From DASXRA01 sp036558905 (GTDB lineage: Bacteria; Actinomycetota; Actinomycetes; Mycobacteriales; Jatrophihabitantaceae): DNA of 42,058 bases. This document shows, piece by piece, positions 32,180 through 39,680 of the stretch (the stretch's first letter is position 1; the number at the start of each line of letters is the position of its first letter). The translations under genes were made by a program, and so were the position numbers. The notes under the pieces are model-generated. The model did no database searches, was not told the DNA's origin, and was given only the letters and a program-made list of their open reading frames with translations. The stretch is from assembly GCA_036558905.1 (NCBI GenBank), contig DATBER010000004.1, positions 1 through 42,058 of the forward strand, in the 5' to 3' direction.

Positions 32180-33438
32180 CCGGTGATCGCGGGGAACTCC
32201 TCGGTCGGCGGGCCGGTGAGCACCTCGACCTTGGCGTCGGGGAGGTACCGCAGCACGGTGTCCACATAGGACTGGACCGCCGTCGCCCGACCGACGTCGT
32301 GGCCCTGTGCCTCGGACAGGAACCACCGGTGCTCGCTGATCTCGAAGAACAGCTCGGCGTCGGGCAGCTTGGCCCGCAGCTCGGGCGGGACGAGGGCGAG
32401 CGTGCCGTAGAACTTCTCGTCCAGCCAGTGCCGGGCGGCCAGGTCCTCGGGGACGTCGCTGGGATCGAGGCCGGCGCCTTCGATCCACTTGGCCCGGAAC
32501 CGGGCCAGGTCGGCGAGCAGGGCGCGGGCCTGGTTCTCCTGCACGCGCAGGCCGGTCAGCTCGAACAGCCGTCGCTGGTGGTGTCCCGGCTCGACGACGT
32601 GGGTGCCGAAGCGCAGCTTGCGGCCGTCCTCCTCGGTCGTGATGGCCAGCTCCGAGACGTCGAAGCCGAGCGCGTTGAGCCGCTTGATGCGCTGGTTGAT
32701 CCGGTAGCTCTCGTCGCGGGCGATCACCTCGTCGCTGACCAACTCGGCCCACAGCCGCTCGTACCGCGGTGTGAGCGCCATCGCCATCTCGACCGGGTCG
32801 ATGTCGCCCGCGTAGCTGGCCGCCTGCAGGTCGAAGAGTTCGCCGGCGATGTTCTCGGTAGCGATGTCGAGGTCGTGGGCGCGCTGGCCGGGGGACAGTT
32901 GCGCGTGCAGCTCGCCCGTCTCGGCGTCGACCAGGTACGCGGCCAGCGCCCCGGCGTCGCGACGGAACAGCGTGTTGGACAACGAGCAGTCGCCCCAGTA
33001 GAAGCCGGCCAGGTGGATGCGGACGAACAGCTCGGCCAGCGAGTCCAGCAACCGGCTGCGCAGGTCCGGCAGTCCGCGGCCGGTGAACAGCGACCGGTAG
33101 GGCAGCGAGAACGGCAGGTGCTTGGTGATCAGCAACGCCGGCAGCGGACCACCGTCGGAGTCACACCGGTCGACGACAGTTCCGAACGCGTCGACCACCG
33201 GGACCGAGCGCTCGTCGAGGTCGTGCAGCAGCCGGTGCTCGCGCAGCACGTAGCGTTCGTTCGCCTCCTTGAGCGCGAAGATCTGGTTCTGGATGCGCAC
33301 GAACCGGACGACGTGCCGTGAGATGCCCCGCGGCACCTGGACGAGCCGGCGGTCGGTCCAGTCGGCCAGTGGTGTCTCGAACGGAAGGTCGAGCAACTCG
33401 GTGGCCGCGCCGAGTGTCGTCAGCGTGTAGTTGCCCAT
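32176..33438 (-). CDS. DUF4032 domain-containing kinase-fold protein
   Basis: A 420-residue actinobacterial protein. The N-terminal half looks like a protein/aminoglycoside-kinase fold: FALKEANERYVLREHRLL holds a Lys-Glu pair, PALLITKHLPFSLPYRSLF follows, and the catalytic-loop-like FYWGDCSLSNTLFRRDAG contains the Asp-Asn pattern. A metal-site-like YLVDAETGE comes after it. The C-terminal half (about 240-420) corresponds to DUF4032. The substrate is unknown. The ATG at 33438 lies 8 nt after a TACGAT box on the minus strand. The stop codon is provided by the hairpin element at 32109-32179. Confidence 0.85.
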   Translation of the reverse strand: MGNYTLTTLGAATELLDLPFETPLADWTDRRLVQVPRGISRHVVRFVRIQNQIFALKEANERYVLREHRLLHDLDERSVPVVDAFGTVVDRCDSDGGPLPALLITKHLPFSLPYRSLFTGRGLPDLRSRLLDSLAELFVRIHLAGFYWGDCSLSNTLFRRDAGALAAYLVDAETGELHAQLSPGQRAHDLDIATENIAGELFDLQAASYAGDIDPVEMAMALTPRYERLWAELVSDEVIARDESYRINQRIKRLNALGFDVSELAITTEEDGRKLRFGTHVVEPGHHQRRLFELTGLRVQENQARALLADLARFRAKWIEGAGLDPSDVPEDLAARHWLDEKFYGTLALVPPELRAKLPDAELFFEISEHRWFLSEAQGHDVGRATAVQSYVDTVLRYLPDAKVEVLTGPPTEEFPAITG

Positions 33439-33446
33439 CGATGCTC

Positions 33447-33452
33447 ATCGTA
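33447..33452 (-). promoter_or_regulatory. -10 box of a leaderless transcript (DUF4032 gene)
   Basis: On the minus strand TACGAT lies 8 nt before the ATG at 33438. Confidence 0.5.
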
Positions 33453-33507
33453 TGAGTGCCGTCATTCCGTTACGTGACGGCGGTGTCACAGTCGGCGCCC
33501 GGCCCAG

Positions 33508-33513
33508 TAGGTT
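33508..33513 (+). promoter_or_regulatory. -10 box of a leaderless transcript (dienelactone-hydrolase-like gene)
   Basis: TAGGTT lies 7 nt before the ATG at 33521, and no Shine-Dalgarno is present. Confidence 0.6.
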
Positions 33514-33520
33514 TACCGGC

Positions 33521-34258
33521 ATGGACGAGCAGATCACGACGGAGTGGATCGAGCTCGACGGGGGGCCGGACGCCTACCTGGCCGCGCCGCGAGACACGCA
33601 TCCCGTCGGAGCGGTTGTCGCCGGGGCGGAGATGTTCGGGTCGACCGAGCACGCGCGGGACGTCTGCGAGCGGCTGGCCCGGGCCGGGTACGCCGTCGTG
33701 TCGCCCGACCTCTACTGGCGGGACACGCCCCGGATCGAGCTGGGTTACGACGATGCCGGGCGGGCCGAGGGGCGACGGCTGATGACGGGTCTGCGCCGCG
33801 ACGAGGTGCTGGCCGACGTGGCGGCGGCGCTCGCCGAGGCGCGGGCCCGCGCCGGTCGGGGCGGCAGCGCGGTCGTCGGGCTGAGCCTGGTCGGGCACAT
33901 CGCCGTGCTGGCCGCGACGAGGTTGCCGATCGACCTGGCCGTGACGTTCTACGGCGGCTGGACGTTGCGCGGCGGAATCCCGCTGGCCGAGCCGGCGCCG
34001 CTGGACGAGGCGGAGGCGATCCGCGGGTTCGTACTGGGCTTCGTCGGCGGGCAGGACACGATCGTGCCGCCCGACGAGTGGCAGGCGATCGGCCAACGGC
34101 TGACCGGGGCGGGCGTCAAGCACGAGCTGGTCACCTACCCGGAGGCGGCGCACGGGTTCGCCTGCCCCGACCGGCCCGAGACGTACGATGCCGACGCCGC
34201 CGCCGACGCGTGGCGCCGAACGCTGGAGGCCCTGCACACGCACGTGGCGGCGGCATGA
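33521..34258 (+). CDS. Dienelactone hydrolase family protein
   Basis: A 245-residue alpha/beta hydrolase of the DLH family. It has GAVVAGAEMFGSTEHARDVC near the N-terminus, the elbow VVGLSLVGHIA with Ser122 where classical dienelactone hydrolases have Cys, the acid at GGQDTIVP (Asp179) and the base at EAAHGF (His211). The Ser nucleophile suggests an ordinary esterase/hydrolase rather than a true dienelactone hydrolase. The ATG at 33521 follows a TAGGTT box by 7 nt. The stop overlaps the ridA-like gene by ATGA, so they form a pair. Confidence 0.87.
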   Translation: MDEQITTEWIELDGGPDAYLAAPRDTHPVGAVVAGAEMFGSTEHARDVCERLARAGYAVVSPDLYWRDTPRIELGYDDAGRAEGRRLMTGLRRDEVLADVAAALAEARARAGRGGSAVVGLSLVGHIAVLAATRLPIDLAVTFYGGWTLRGGIPLAEPAPLDEAEAIRGFVLGFVGGQDTIVPPDEWQAIGQRLTGAGVKHELVTYPEAAHGFACPDRPETYDADAAADAWRRTLEALHTHVAAA

Positions 34259-34665
34259 GCGCGGCCACGAAGCGGTTGGGCCCGCTCGATCCGGCCGAGG
34301 GTCCGAAAGCGGTGGGGAGTTACGCGCAGGGATACGTCGTGCCACCCGGCCACGGGACGCTGTTCATCAGCGGTCAGGTGCCGGTCGACGGCGACGGCGC
34401 GACGCCGTTCGGGTTCGAGGCCCAGTGCCGACAGGCCTGGCGCAACGTCGTGACGGTGCTGCGAGCCGCCGACCTGCGCGTCGAGAACCTGGTGAAGGTC
34501 ACGACGTTCCTGAGCGACCGCAAGTACGCCGACATCAACAGCGAGGTGCGCCGCGAGCTGCTCGGCACGCACCGCCCGGCCCTGAGTGTGATCGTGGCCG
34601 AGATCTTCGACGGCGGCTGGCTGCTCGAGATCGAGGCGATCGCCGCTATCCCGCCGGGAGCTTGA
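34255..34665 (+). CDS. RidA family protein (enamine/imine deaminase)
   Basis: A 136-residue YjgF/YER057c/UK114-family protein. Members hydrolyse reactive enamine/imine intermediates from PLP enzymes. Visible features are GSYAQGYVV, LFISGQVPVD, NVVTVLRAADLRVENLVKVT and HRPALSVIVAEIF; the Arg of HRPA corresponds to the conserved substrate-binding Arg. It starts at ATG 34255, overlapping the hydrolase stop. Its 3' end overlaps the convergent mycothione reductase gene by 20 bp. Pairing with a hydrolase suggests a small-molecule clean-up unit, which is inference. Confidence 0.9.
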   Translation: MSAATKRLGPLDPAEGPKAVGSYAQGYVVPPGHGTLFISGQVPVDGDGATPFGFEAQCRQAWRNVVTVLRAADLRVENLVKVTTFLSDRKYADINSEVRRELLGTHRPALSVIVAEIFDGGWLLEIEAIAAIPPGA

Positions 34666-36007
34666 GCAGCGCGTTCTCGACGACCTCGGCCAGTGCCGGG
34701 TGGATCCAGTACTGGCCGCGGGCGAGCTCGTGGGCCGGCTGGCCGAAGGTCATCGCCTGGATCAGCGGCTGGATCAGCGACGACGAGTGCGGGCCCAGCA
34801 GATGCGCGCCCAGCAGGCGCCCGGTCGTCCGCTCGGCCAGCAGCTTGGCCACGCCGGTGGTGTCCTCCATCGCCCAGCCGTAGGCCACGTCGCCGAACGG
34901 CTGGATCGCGCTGACGTAGTCGATGCCCTGCTCGCGCACCTGCTCCTCGGTCAGTCCGACCGTGGCCAGCTGCGGATGCGTGAACACCGCCGACGGCACG
35001 TTGCGGTGGTCGGCGACCATCAGGTCGTCCGGGTGGGCCAGGTTGTGCGATACGACCCGCGCCTCGTGGTTGGACACGTGCTTGAGCTGATGGGGCGAAC
35101 ACACGTCGCCGAGCGCCCAGATGCCCTCGGCGGTGGTGCGCTGGTAGTCGTCCACCACGATGCGGCCGTCGTCGTGGACAGCCACCCCGGCGGCGTCGAG
35201 GTTGAGGTGGTCCGAGTTGGGGCGGCGCCCGGTGGCCACCAGCAACAGGTCGGTGTCGACGACCGAGCCGTCGCTGAGCGTGATCCGCGAACCGTCCACT
35301 GTGGACACCGTCACGTCCAGGCGCACGTCCCATCGCTTGGCCGCGAGCTCGGTGAACCGGGTGGCGATCTCGTAGTCGAGGTGCGGCAGCAGTGGATGGC
35401 TGTGGGTCATGATGGTGACCTCGGTGCCGAACGCCGAGAACACATGCGCGAACTCGGCGGCGATGAACCCGCCGCCCAGGATGGCCAGCCGGCGCGGCAC
35501 CTCGTCGACTCGCATGATCGTGCCCGACGTGTGAAAGTCGGCGTCGGCCACCTCGTCCGGGATGATCGGCCGCGAGCCGGCCGCGATCACGATCCGGTCG
35601 GCGGTGATCTGCTCGCCCGTCGACAGGCGCAGCCGGCCCGGCGACACGAACTCGGCGTGCGCCTCGTACAGCGTGGTGTTGGCGCCGTCGGCGCGATAGG
35701 CGCGACCGCCGACCGAGATCGGGTCGATGCGCCCGTAGATTCGGTCGCGTACGTCGCGCCAGCGCACACCGTCCAGGGTCGCGTCGACGCCGTACCGCGA
35801 CGAGTCGCGGACGGTGTCGGCCACGTCGGCGGCGTAGACGTACATCTTCGTCGGGATGCAGCCGACGTTGATGCACGTCCCGCCGAACGTGCCCTCCTCG
35901 ATGAGCGCGATACGCCAGCCGTCGAAGTCGGGCGTGACGATCGAGTTGCCCGACCCGGTGCCGACGATCGCCAGGTCGTAGTGGTCGTAGCGGTCGCTGT
36001 GGGACAC
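34646..36007 (-). CDS. mtr: Mycothione reductase
   Basis: An NADPH- and FAD-dependent disulfide reductase that regenerates mycothiol, the actinobacterial thiol, from mycothione. The 453-residue product has the FAD motif AIVGTGSGNS, the redox pair in GGTCINVGCIPTKM (Cys45, Cys50), the NADPH motif LAILGGGFIAAEFAHVFSAF, GIWALGDVC and the C-terminal HPALAE (His436, Glu441). GTGSGNS in place of the usual GGGPGG and the spacing of these blocks match M. tuberculosis Mtr closely. The GTG at 36007 lies 7 nt after a TAGCCT box on the minus strand. The 3' end overlaps ridA by 20 bp. Confidence 0.95.
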   Translation of the reverse strand: MSHSDRYDHYDLAIVGTGSGNSIVTPDFDGWRIALIEEGTFGGTCINVGCIPTKMYVYAADVADTVRDSSRYGVDATLDGVRWRDVRDRIYGRIDPISVGGRAYRADGANTTLYEAHAEFVSPGRLRLSTGEQITADRIVIAAGSRPIIPDEVADADFHTSGTIMRVDEVPRRLAILGGGFIAAEFAHVFSAFGTEVTIMTHSHPLLPHLDYEIATRFTELAAKRWDVRLDVTVSTVDGSRITLSDGSVVDTDLLLVATGRRPNSDHLNLDAAGVAVHDDGRIVVDDYQRTTAEGIWALGDVCSPHQLKHVSNHEARVVSHNLAHPDDLMVADHRNVPSAVFTHPQLATVGLTEEQVREQGIDYVSAIQPFGDVAYGWAMEDTTGVAKLLAERTTGRLLGAHLLGPHSSSLIQPLIQAMTFGQPAHELARGQYWIHPALAEVVENALLKLPAG

Positions 36008-36014
36008 GCCCCGC

Positions 36015-36020
36015 AGGCTA
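36015..36020 (-). promoter_or_regulatory. -10 box of a leaderless transcript (mycothione reductase)
   Basis: On the minus strand TAGCCT lies 7 nt before the GTG at 36007. Confidence 0.6.
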
Positions 36021-36036
36021 TCCGGCTGACGATCGG

Positions 36037-36831
36037 CTAGACGCGCCCGACGGCCGCGGCCAGCACGTCGTCCATGAGGTAGTCGTACTCGACGGTGTTC
36101 AAGCCCCGGGCGCGGAACCACCGGCACACGTTGAAGCAGTCGCGGCGCAGGTACTCGCGGCCCTGCGGGTTGGCGACCAGGTCGACCACCTGAGGCAGGT
36201 CGATCAGCACCAGCCGGCCGCGGTGCACGAGGATGTTGTAGGGGGACAGGTCGCCATGGGCGTAGCCGATGTGGGCCAGCTGGCGCATCGCGGCGCGGCA
36301 CTGCTCGAACAGATCGGCCAGCTCGGTCGGCGACGGGCGGCAGCGAGCCAGCCGGGGCGCGGGCCGGCCGTCCTTCTCGCCGATGAACTCGAGCATGATC
36401 TCGGTACCGGCCAGCTGCACCGGGTACGGCACGGGCGCGCCGGCCTGCCACAGCGTCGAGAGCGCGGCGAACTCGGCGGCCGCCCACCGCGCGGACAGCA
36501 GGTCACGCCCGAACTCGGTGCGCCGGACCATGGCCCGGGTCTTGCGGCTGCTCCGGACCCGGCGGCCTTCCTGGTAGGCGGCGTCGCGGTGGAACATGCG
36601 CCGCTCGGCCGGGCGGTAGCGCTTGGCTGCGAGCAGGGTCGATCGCCGGTCCGGCGCGGTGCGCCGCACGAGGTGGACGTCGGCCTCCTTGCCTGTCTTG
36701 AGCAGGCCGAGCTCGGCATCGGTGGATGAGGAATCGGTGACGAGCCAGTCCGGGATGGGTTCCGGGCCGTGTGTGGCCGCGGTCCACGTGGAGAGCGTCG
36801 GCTCGTCGAGGTCGTGGTCGTGCACTGACAC
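36037..36831 (-). CDS. RIO1-type atypical serine protein kinase
   Basis: A 264-residue RIO-family kinase. It has the ATP-binding TGKEADVHLV, the catalytic Lys70 (AAKRYRP), the catalytic loop GYAHGDLSPYNILV (Asp194, Asn199) and the metal-binding LIDLPQ (Asp211). RIO kinases act in ribosome maturation in archaea and eukaryotes; bacterial members have no settled target. I start at GTG 36831, 9 nt after AGGAGA; a second GTG three codons in is possible. Mycothione reductase follows behind a separate leaderless promoter. A short ORF with a strong ribosome site ends 50 nt upstream, suggesting a leader-peptide arrangement. Confidence 0.88.
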   Translation of the reverse strand: MSVHDHDLDEPTLSTWTAATHGPEPIPDWLVTDSSSTDAELGLLKTGKEADVHLVRRTAPDRRSTLLAAKRYRPAERRMFHRDAAYQEGRRVRSSRKTRAMVRRTEFGRDLLSARWAAAEFAALSTLWQAGAPVPYPVQLAGTEIMLEFIGEKDGRPAPRLARCRPSPTELADLFEQCRAAMRQLAHIGYAHGDLSPYNILVHRGRLVLIDLPQVVDLVANPQGREYLRRDCFNVCRWFRARGLNTVEYDYLMDDVLAAAVGRV

Positions 36832-36881
36832 GGTGGTCGGTCTCCTAGACGTACGCGGCGCGCCTCGCCGAAGAGCCGGCG

Positions 36882-37001
36882 TCAGCGCGTGAATCGAACT
36901 GGAGCGGGGGCGGGTACCCGGACGATGTCAACCACGGGAACCACCTCCTCCGCTCGCGTACCGAACCGGCGCCCAGGATGCACCCGGCGATCCGGCGGCA
37001 C
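36882..37001 (-). CDS. Short ORF (39 or 17 codons) upstream of the RIO kinase, possible leader peptide
   Basis: A 39-codon frame starts at GTG 37001, 9 nt after AGGAGG, and ends TGA at 36882-36884. Inside it, in the same frame, a second GTG at 36935 is preceded by a strong GGAGGAGG (36944-36951, 8-nt spacing) and would give the 17-residue MVDIVRVPAPAPVRFTR. Between the stop and the kinase start lie 50 nt with a hairpin CGCCG-GCTCTT-CGGCG. Two well-placed ribosome sites in one tiny frame are hard to dismiss, and the Pro/Arg-rich peptide looks able to slow ribosomes. I recognise no homologue. Either a small protein or a cis-acting leader is possible. Confidence 0.5.
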   Translation of the reverse strand: MPPDRRVHPGRRFGTRAEEVVPVVDIVRVPAPAPVRFTR

Positions 37002-37125
37002 AACCGATTACCTCCTGCTACGCATCCCACTGCGGCGTCGCGAAATCTACACCGGGCGCGTCAGCCACTCTTGCGGCCCGGTCACCCGACCGACGCCGAA
37101 TCCCATCAAAGTGTCATGAACACCT

Positions 37126-37482
37126 ATGCCGGTTGTTCTGTACATCGTTACGAATCCGGATCAGGCTGAGGTCACCGTTTCGTCGGAGGACCGCGATCCG
37201 CCTGACGCGGCTACCTCGCGGACCCACCTGGGCACGTTGGTCGTCTCGGCGCCCGGATCGATGTCGGGCTACAGCCGGGACAAGTTCCCGCACTGGATCG
37301 CCCAGCGCGACGGCACCGGCGTCGCGACCGGCTCGAACGGCTACCCGACCAGTGGCAGCTGGTACAGCGGGGCGGAGTGGTGCTTCTACGCGCGCAACTG
37401 GATCCAGGTGAAGTACGTCTTCGCGCTGCACATCACGAGCGCCGAGAAGAGCGCGCTGTCGAGCATGCTGGACACCTGCTGA
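37126..37482 (+). CDS. Remnant of a GmrSD/DUF1524-type HNH endonuclease-like secreted protein, internally deleted
   Basis: A 118-residue open frame. It contains SAPGSMSGYSRDKFPHWI (41-58), RDGTGVATGSNGYPTSGSWY (61-80) and WIQVKYVFALHITSAEKSAL (92-111). These are separate pieces of the actinobacterial secreted HNH-nuclease family in the right order. Missing are the CNTREVVL segment expected between residues 60 and 61 and the whole catalytic DxDH/HNH part expected after residue 82. The N-terminus lacks a signal peptide, and no Shine-Dalgarno precedes the ATG. A full relative is about 210-230 residues. All junctions keep frame, but without the catalytic part it should not be a nuclease. Confidence 0.65.
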   Translation: MPVVLYIVTNPDQAEVTVSSEDRDPPDAATSRTHLGTLVVSAPGSMSGYSRDKFPHWIAQRDGTGVATGSNGYPTSGSWYSGAEWCFYARNWIQVKYVFALHITSAEKSALSSMLDTC

Positions 37483-37502
37483 CGGCCGGTGTCGGCATTC
37501 GC

Positions 37503-37508
37503 TAGCCT
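37503..37508 (+). promoter_or_regulatory. -10 box of a leaderless transcript (ung)
   Basis: TAGCCT lies 6 nt before the GTG at 37515. Confidence 0.6.
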
Positions 37509-37514
37509 GCCCGG

Positions 37515-38189
37515 GTGCCGGGACGCCCGCTGAACGAAATCCTCGACGCCGGCTGGGCCCGCGCCCTCGAACCGGTGGCCGCCAACATCGCCGCGATGGG
37601 CGACTTCCTGCGGGCCGAGGTGGCGGCCGGGCGCAGCTACCTGCCGGCCGGCACCAACGTGCTGCGGGCGTTCACCCAGCCCTTCGACGACGTCCGGGTG
37701 TTGATCGTCGGCCAGGACCCGTACCCGACGCCGGGCCATCCGGTCGGGCTGTCGTTCTCGGTGGCGCCCGGGGTGGGACTGCCCCGCAGTTTGCAGAACA
37801 TCTTCCGCGAGCTGTCGTCCGACCTGGGTTATCCGCAACCGTCCAACGGCGACCTCTCGCCCTGGACGCAGCACGGCATCCTGCTGCTCAACCGGGTGCT
37901 GACCGTCGCGCCCGGCCAGCCGGCGTCGCACCGCGGCAAGGGCTGGGAGGCGGTGACCGAGCAGGCGATCCGCGCGCTGGTCGCCCGCGACAAGCCCCTG
38001 GTCGCGATCTTGTGGGGCCGCGACGCGCAGACGTTACGGCCGATGCTGGGCGCCACGCCGTGCATCGAGTCGGCCCACCCCAGCCCCATGTCGGCCGACC
38101 GGGGCTTCTTCGGCTCGCGCCCGTTCAGCCGGGCCAACGAGCTGCTGGCCCAGCAGGGCGCCGGGCCGGTCGACTGGAAGCTGCCCTAG
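37515..38189 (+). CDS. ung: Uracil-DNA glycosylase (family 1)
   Basis: Ung removes uracil from DNA and starts base-excision repair. The 224-residue product has the water-activating motif VGQDPYPTPGHPVGLSFSV (Asp68) and the DNA-intercalation motif ESAHPSPMSADRGFFGSRPF with His188. The uracil-binding Asn lies in LLLNRVLTV. The length matches the family. The GTG at 37515 directly follows a TAGCCT box. Only 3 bp separate its stop from the convergent PPOX gene. Confidence 0.97.
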   Translation: MPGRPLNEILDAGWARALEPVAANIAAMGDFLRAEVAAGRSYLPAGTNVLRAFTQPFDDVRVLIVGQDPYPTPGHPVGLSFSVAPGVGLPRSLQNIFRELSSDLGYPQPSNGDLSPWTQHGILLLNRVLTVAPGQPASHRGKGWEAVTEQAIRALVARDKPLVAILWGRDAQTLRPMLGATPCIESAHPSPMSADRGFFGSRPFSRANELLAQQGAGPVDWKLP

Positions 38190-38192
38190 CCG

Positions 38193-38660
38193 TCAGTCGT
38201 CGGCCAGTCGGGCCGGGAAGCCGCCGGTGGCCACCGGCCCCCACCGCGTCGGCGTGATCCGCAGCAGCACCTTGCCCTGCTCGGCCATCGCGGACCGGTA
38301 CTCGTCCCAGTCCGGGTGCTCGCCCGAGATGACCCGGAAGTAATCGACGAGCGGCTCGAGCGCGTCGGGCAGATCGAGCACCTCACCCTCGCCGTCGAGT
38401 TGCAGCCACGGGCCGTTGAACTCGTCGGACAGCACCAGCACGCTGCATCGGGAGTTGCGACGCAGGTTGTGCACCTTGGCCCGCTCGGGGTAACTCGCGA
38501 CGACGATGCGACCTTCGGGGTCGACCCCGCCGGTGACCGGCGAGGCCTGCGGCGTGCCGTCGGCGCGGGTGGTGATCACGATCAGGTGGTGGCGCGGGCG
38601 GACGAAGTCCAGCATCGCGTTGCGGTCGACGGACGTGTTGGTGGCGATGGTGCGCGGCAT
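38193..38660 (-). CDS. PPOX class (probably F420-dependent) oxidoreductase
   Basis: A 155-residue split-barrel flavoprotein. It has FVRPRHHLIVITTRADGTPQ, SPVTGGVDPEGRIVVASYPE, RAKVHNLRRNSRCSVLVLSD and the closing LLRITPTRWGPVATGGFPA. Proteins of this subgroup in actinobacteria usually bind F420 rather than FMN; that cofactor call is from family knowledge. It is divergent from an LLM-class oxidoreductase, which often also uses F420. The ATG at 38660 follows a CATGAT box by 6 nt on the minus strand, within a 33-bp divergent gap. Confidence 0.87.
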   Translation of the reverse strand: MPRTIATNTSVDRNAMLDFVRPRHHLIVITTRADGTPQASPVTGGVDPEGRIVVASYPERAKVHNLRRNSRCSVLVLSDEFNGPWLQLDGEGEVLDLPDALEPLVDYFRVISGEHPDWDEYRSAMAEQGKVLLRITPTRWGPVATGGFPARLADD

Positions 38661-38666
38661 GGCCCG

Positions 38667-38672
38667 ATCATG
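38667..38672 (-). promoter_or_regulatory. -10 box of a leaderless transcript (PPOX gene)
   Basis: On the minus strand CATGAT lies 6 nt before the ATG at 38660. The divergent box for the LLM gene is only 9 nt away. Confidence 0.45.
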
Positions 38673-38681
38673 CCGCACCCC

Positions 38682-38687
38682 TACGAT
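38682..38687 (+). promoter_or_regulatory. -10 box of a leaderless transcript (LLM-class oxidoreductase)
   Basis: TACGAT lies 6 nt before the GTG at 38694. Confidence 0.6.
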
Positions 38688-38693
38688 CGGCTG

Positions 38694-39545
38694 GTGCGAT
38701 TCGCGATCAAGACCAGGCCCGAACACACCCTGTGGCAGAAGATGCGCGACGTCTGGGTCGCCGCCGACGAGATCGAGCTGTTCGACTCGGCGTGGAACTG
38801 GGACCACTTCTACCCGCTGACCGGTGACATGGCCGGGCCCAACCTCGAGGGTTGGACGACCCTGGCCGCGCTGGCCCAGGCGACTCGTCGCATCCGGGTC
38901 GGCTGCCAGGTCACCGGCATGATCTACCGCCACCCGGCGGTGCTGGCCAACATGGCGGCGATGGTCGACATCATCTCCGGCGGGCGGCTCGAGCTCGGCG
39001 TCGGCGCCGGCTGGAACCAGATGGAGTGCGACGCCTACGGCATCGAGCTGCCGCCACTGCGGGAACGGTTCGACCGCTTCGACGAAGGCGTCCAGGCGAT
39101 CGTCTCGCTGCTCACCCGGCCGACCTCGACGTTCGAGGGCCGGTACGTGCGGCTGACCGACGCCCGCTGCGAGCCCAAACCGGTGCAGCAGCCGCATCCG
39201 CCAATCGTCATCGGCGGGCGCGGCCCGAAGCGGACACTGCGCGCGGCCGCGCGCTGGGCCCAGGGCTGGCATGCGATCACGTCCAGCGCTGAGCAGTGGC
39301 TCGAGCTCAAGGACATCCTGCGCGGGCACTGTGCCGACATCGGCCGCGACATCGACGAGATCGAGTGCTCGGTCAACGTCCGGCTCGAGGTCGAGACCGG
39401 TCTCGACGCCGGCCTGCAGGCGATGGTCGACCAGGCCTCCGCCTACCGCGACGCCGGCGCGGACCTGGTCATCGTCAACCTGCCCCTGGACGCCGAGCCG
39501 ACGATCCTGGAACCGGCGGCCGCCGCACTCGCCCCGCTCAGCTGA
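38694..39545 (+). CDS. LLM class flavin/F420-dependent oxidoreductase
   Basis: A 283-residue luciferase-like monooxygenase-fold TIM barrel. Typical elements are IELFDSAWNWDHFYPL, ATRRIRVGCQVTGMIYRHPA, AMVDIISGGRLELGVGAGWN and PHPPIVIGGRGPKRTLRAAA. In actinobacteria many such enzymes use reduced F420, and this gene is paired divergently with a PPOX protein, another likely F420 user. The reaction cannot be named. The GTG at 38694 lies 6 nt after a TACGAT box. uvrA begins 135 bp downstream with its own promoter. Confidence 0.88.
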   Translation: MRFAIKTRPEHTLWQKMRDVWVAADEIELFDSAWNWDHFYPLTGDMAGPNLEGWTTLAALAQATRRIRVGCQVTGMIYRHPAVLANMAAMVDIISGGRLELGVGAGWNQMECDAYGIELPPLRERFDRFDEGVQAIVSLLTRPTSTFEGRYVRLTDARCEPKPVQQPHPPIVIGGRGPKRTLRAAARWAQGWHAITSSAEQWLELKDILRGHCADIGRDIDEIECSVNVRLEVETGLDAGLQAMVDQASAYRDAGADLVIVNLPLDAEPTILEPAAAALAPLS

Positions 39546-39589
39546 CCTCGGTGGGCCGCGGGCCGGGAAGCAAACGCCGACGAGGTGCG

Positions 39590-39612
39590 TTGTCGGATCG
39601 AGTCACTACTCT
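39590..39612 (+). promoter_or_regulatory. RecA-NDp/PafBC-type DNA-damage promoter of uvrA
   Basis: TTGTCGGAT at 39590-39598, exactly 8 nt, then TACTCT at 39607-39612, the same layout as upstream of uvrB. Transcription would start about 60 nt before the uvrA GTG, so this mRNA has a leader, unlike uvrB. No clear Shine-Dalgarno precedes the start codon. Confidence 0.75.
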
Positions 39613-39680
39613 CGGAGGGGACGCCGCGGGCCATGTCGCCGCGCGTCGACGACCGTCCGATTCGACCGGAAAGTTGACCT

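Noticed and set aside
36885..36905. Minus-strand GTTCGATTC looks like the T-arm of a tRNA
   Set aside because: No acceptor stem, anticodon arm or D-arm can be built around it, and it lies inside the short ORF ahead of the RIO kinase.
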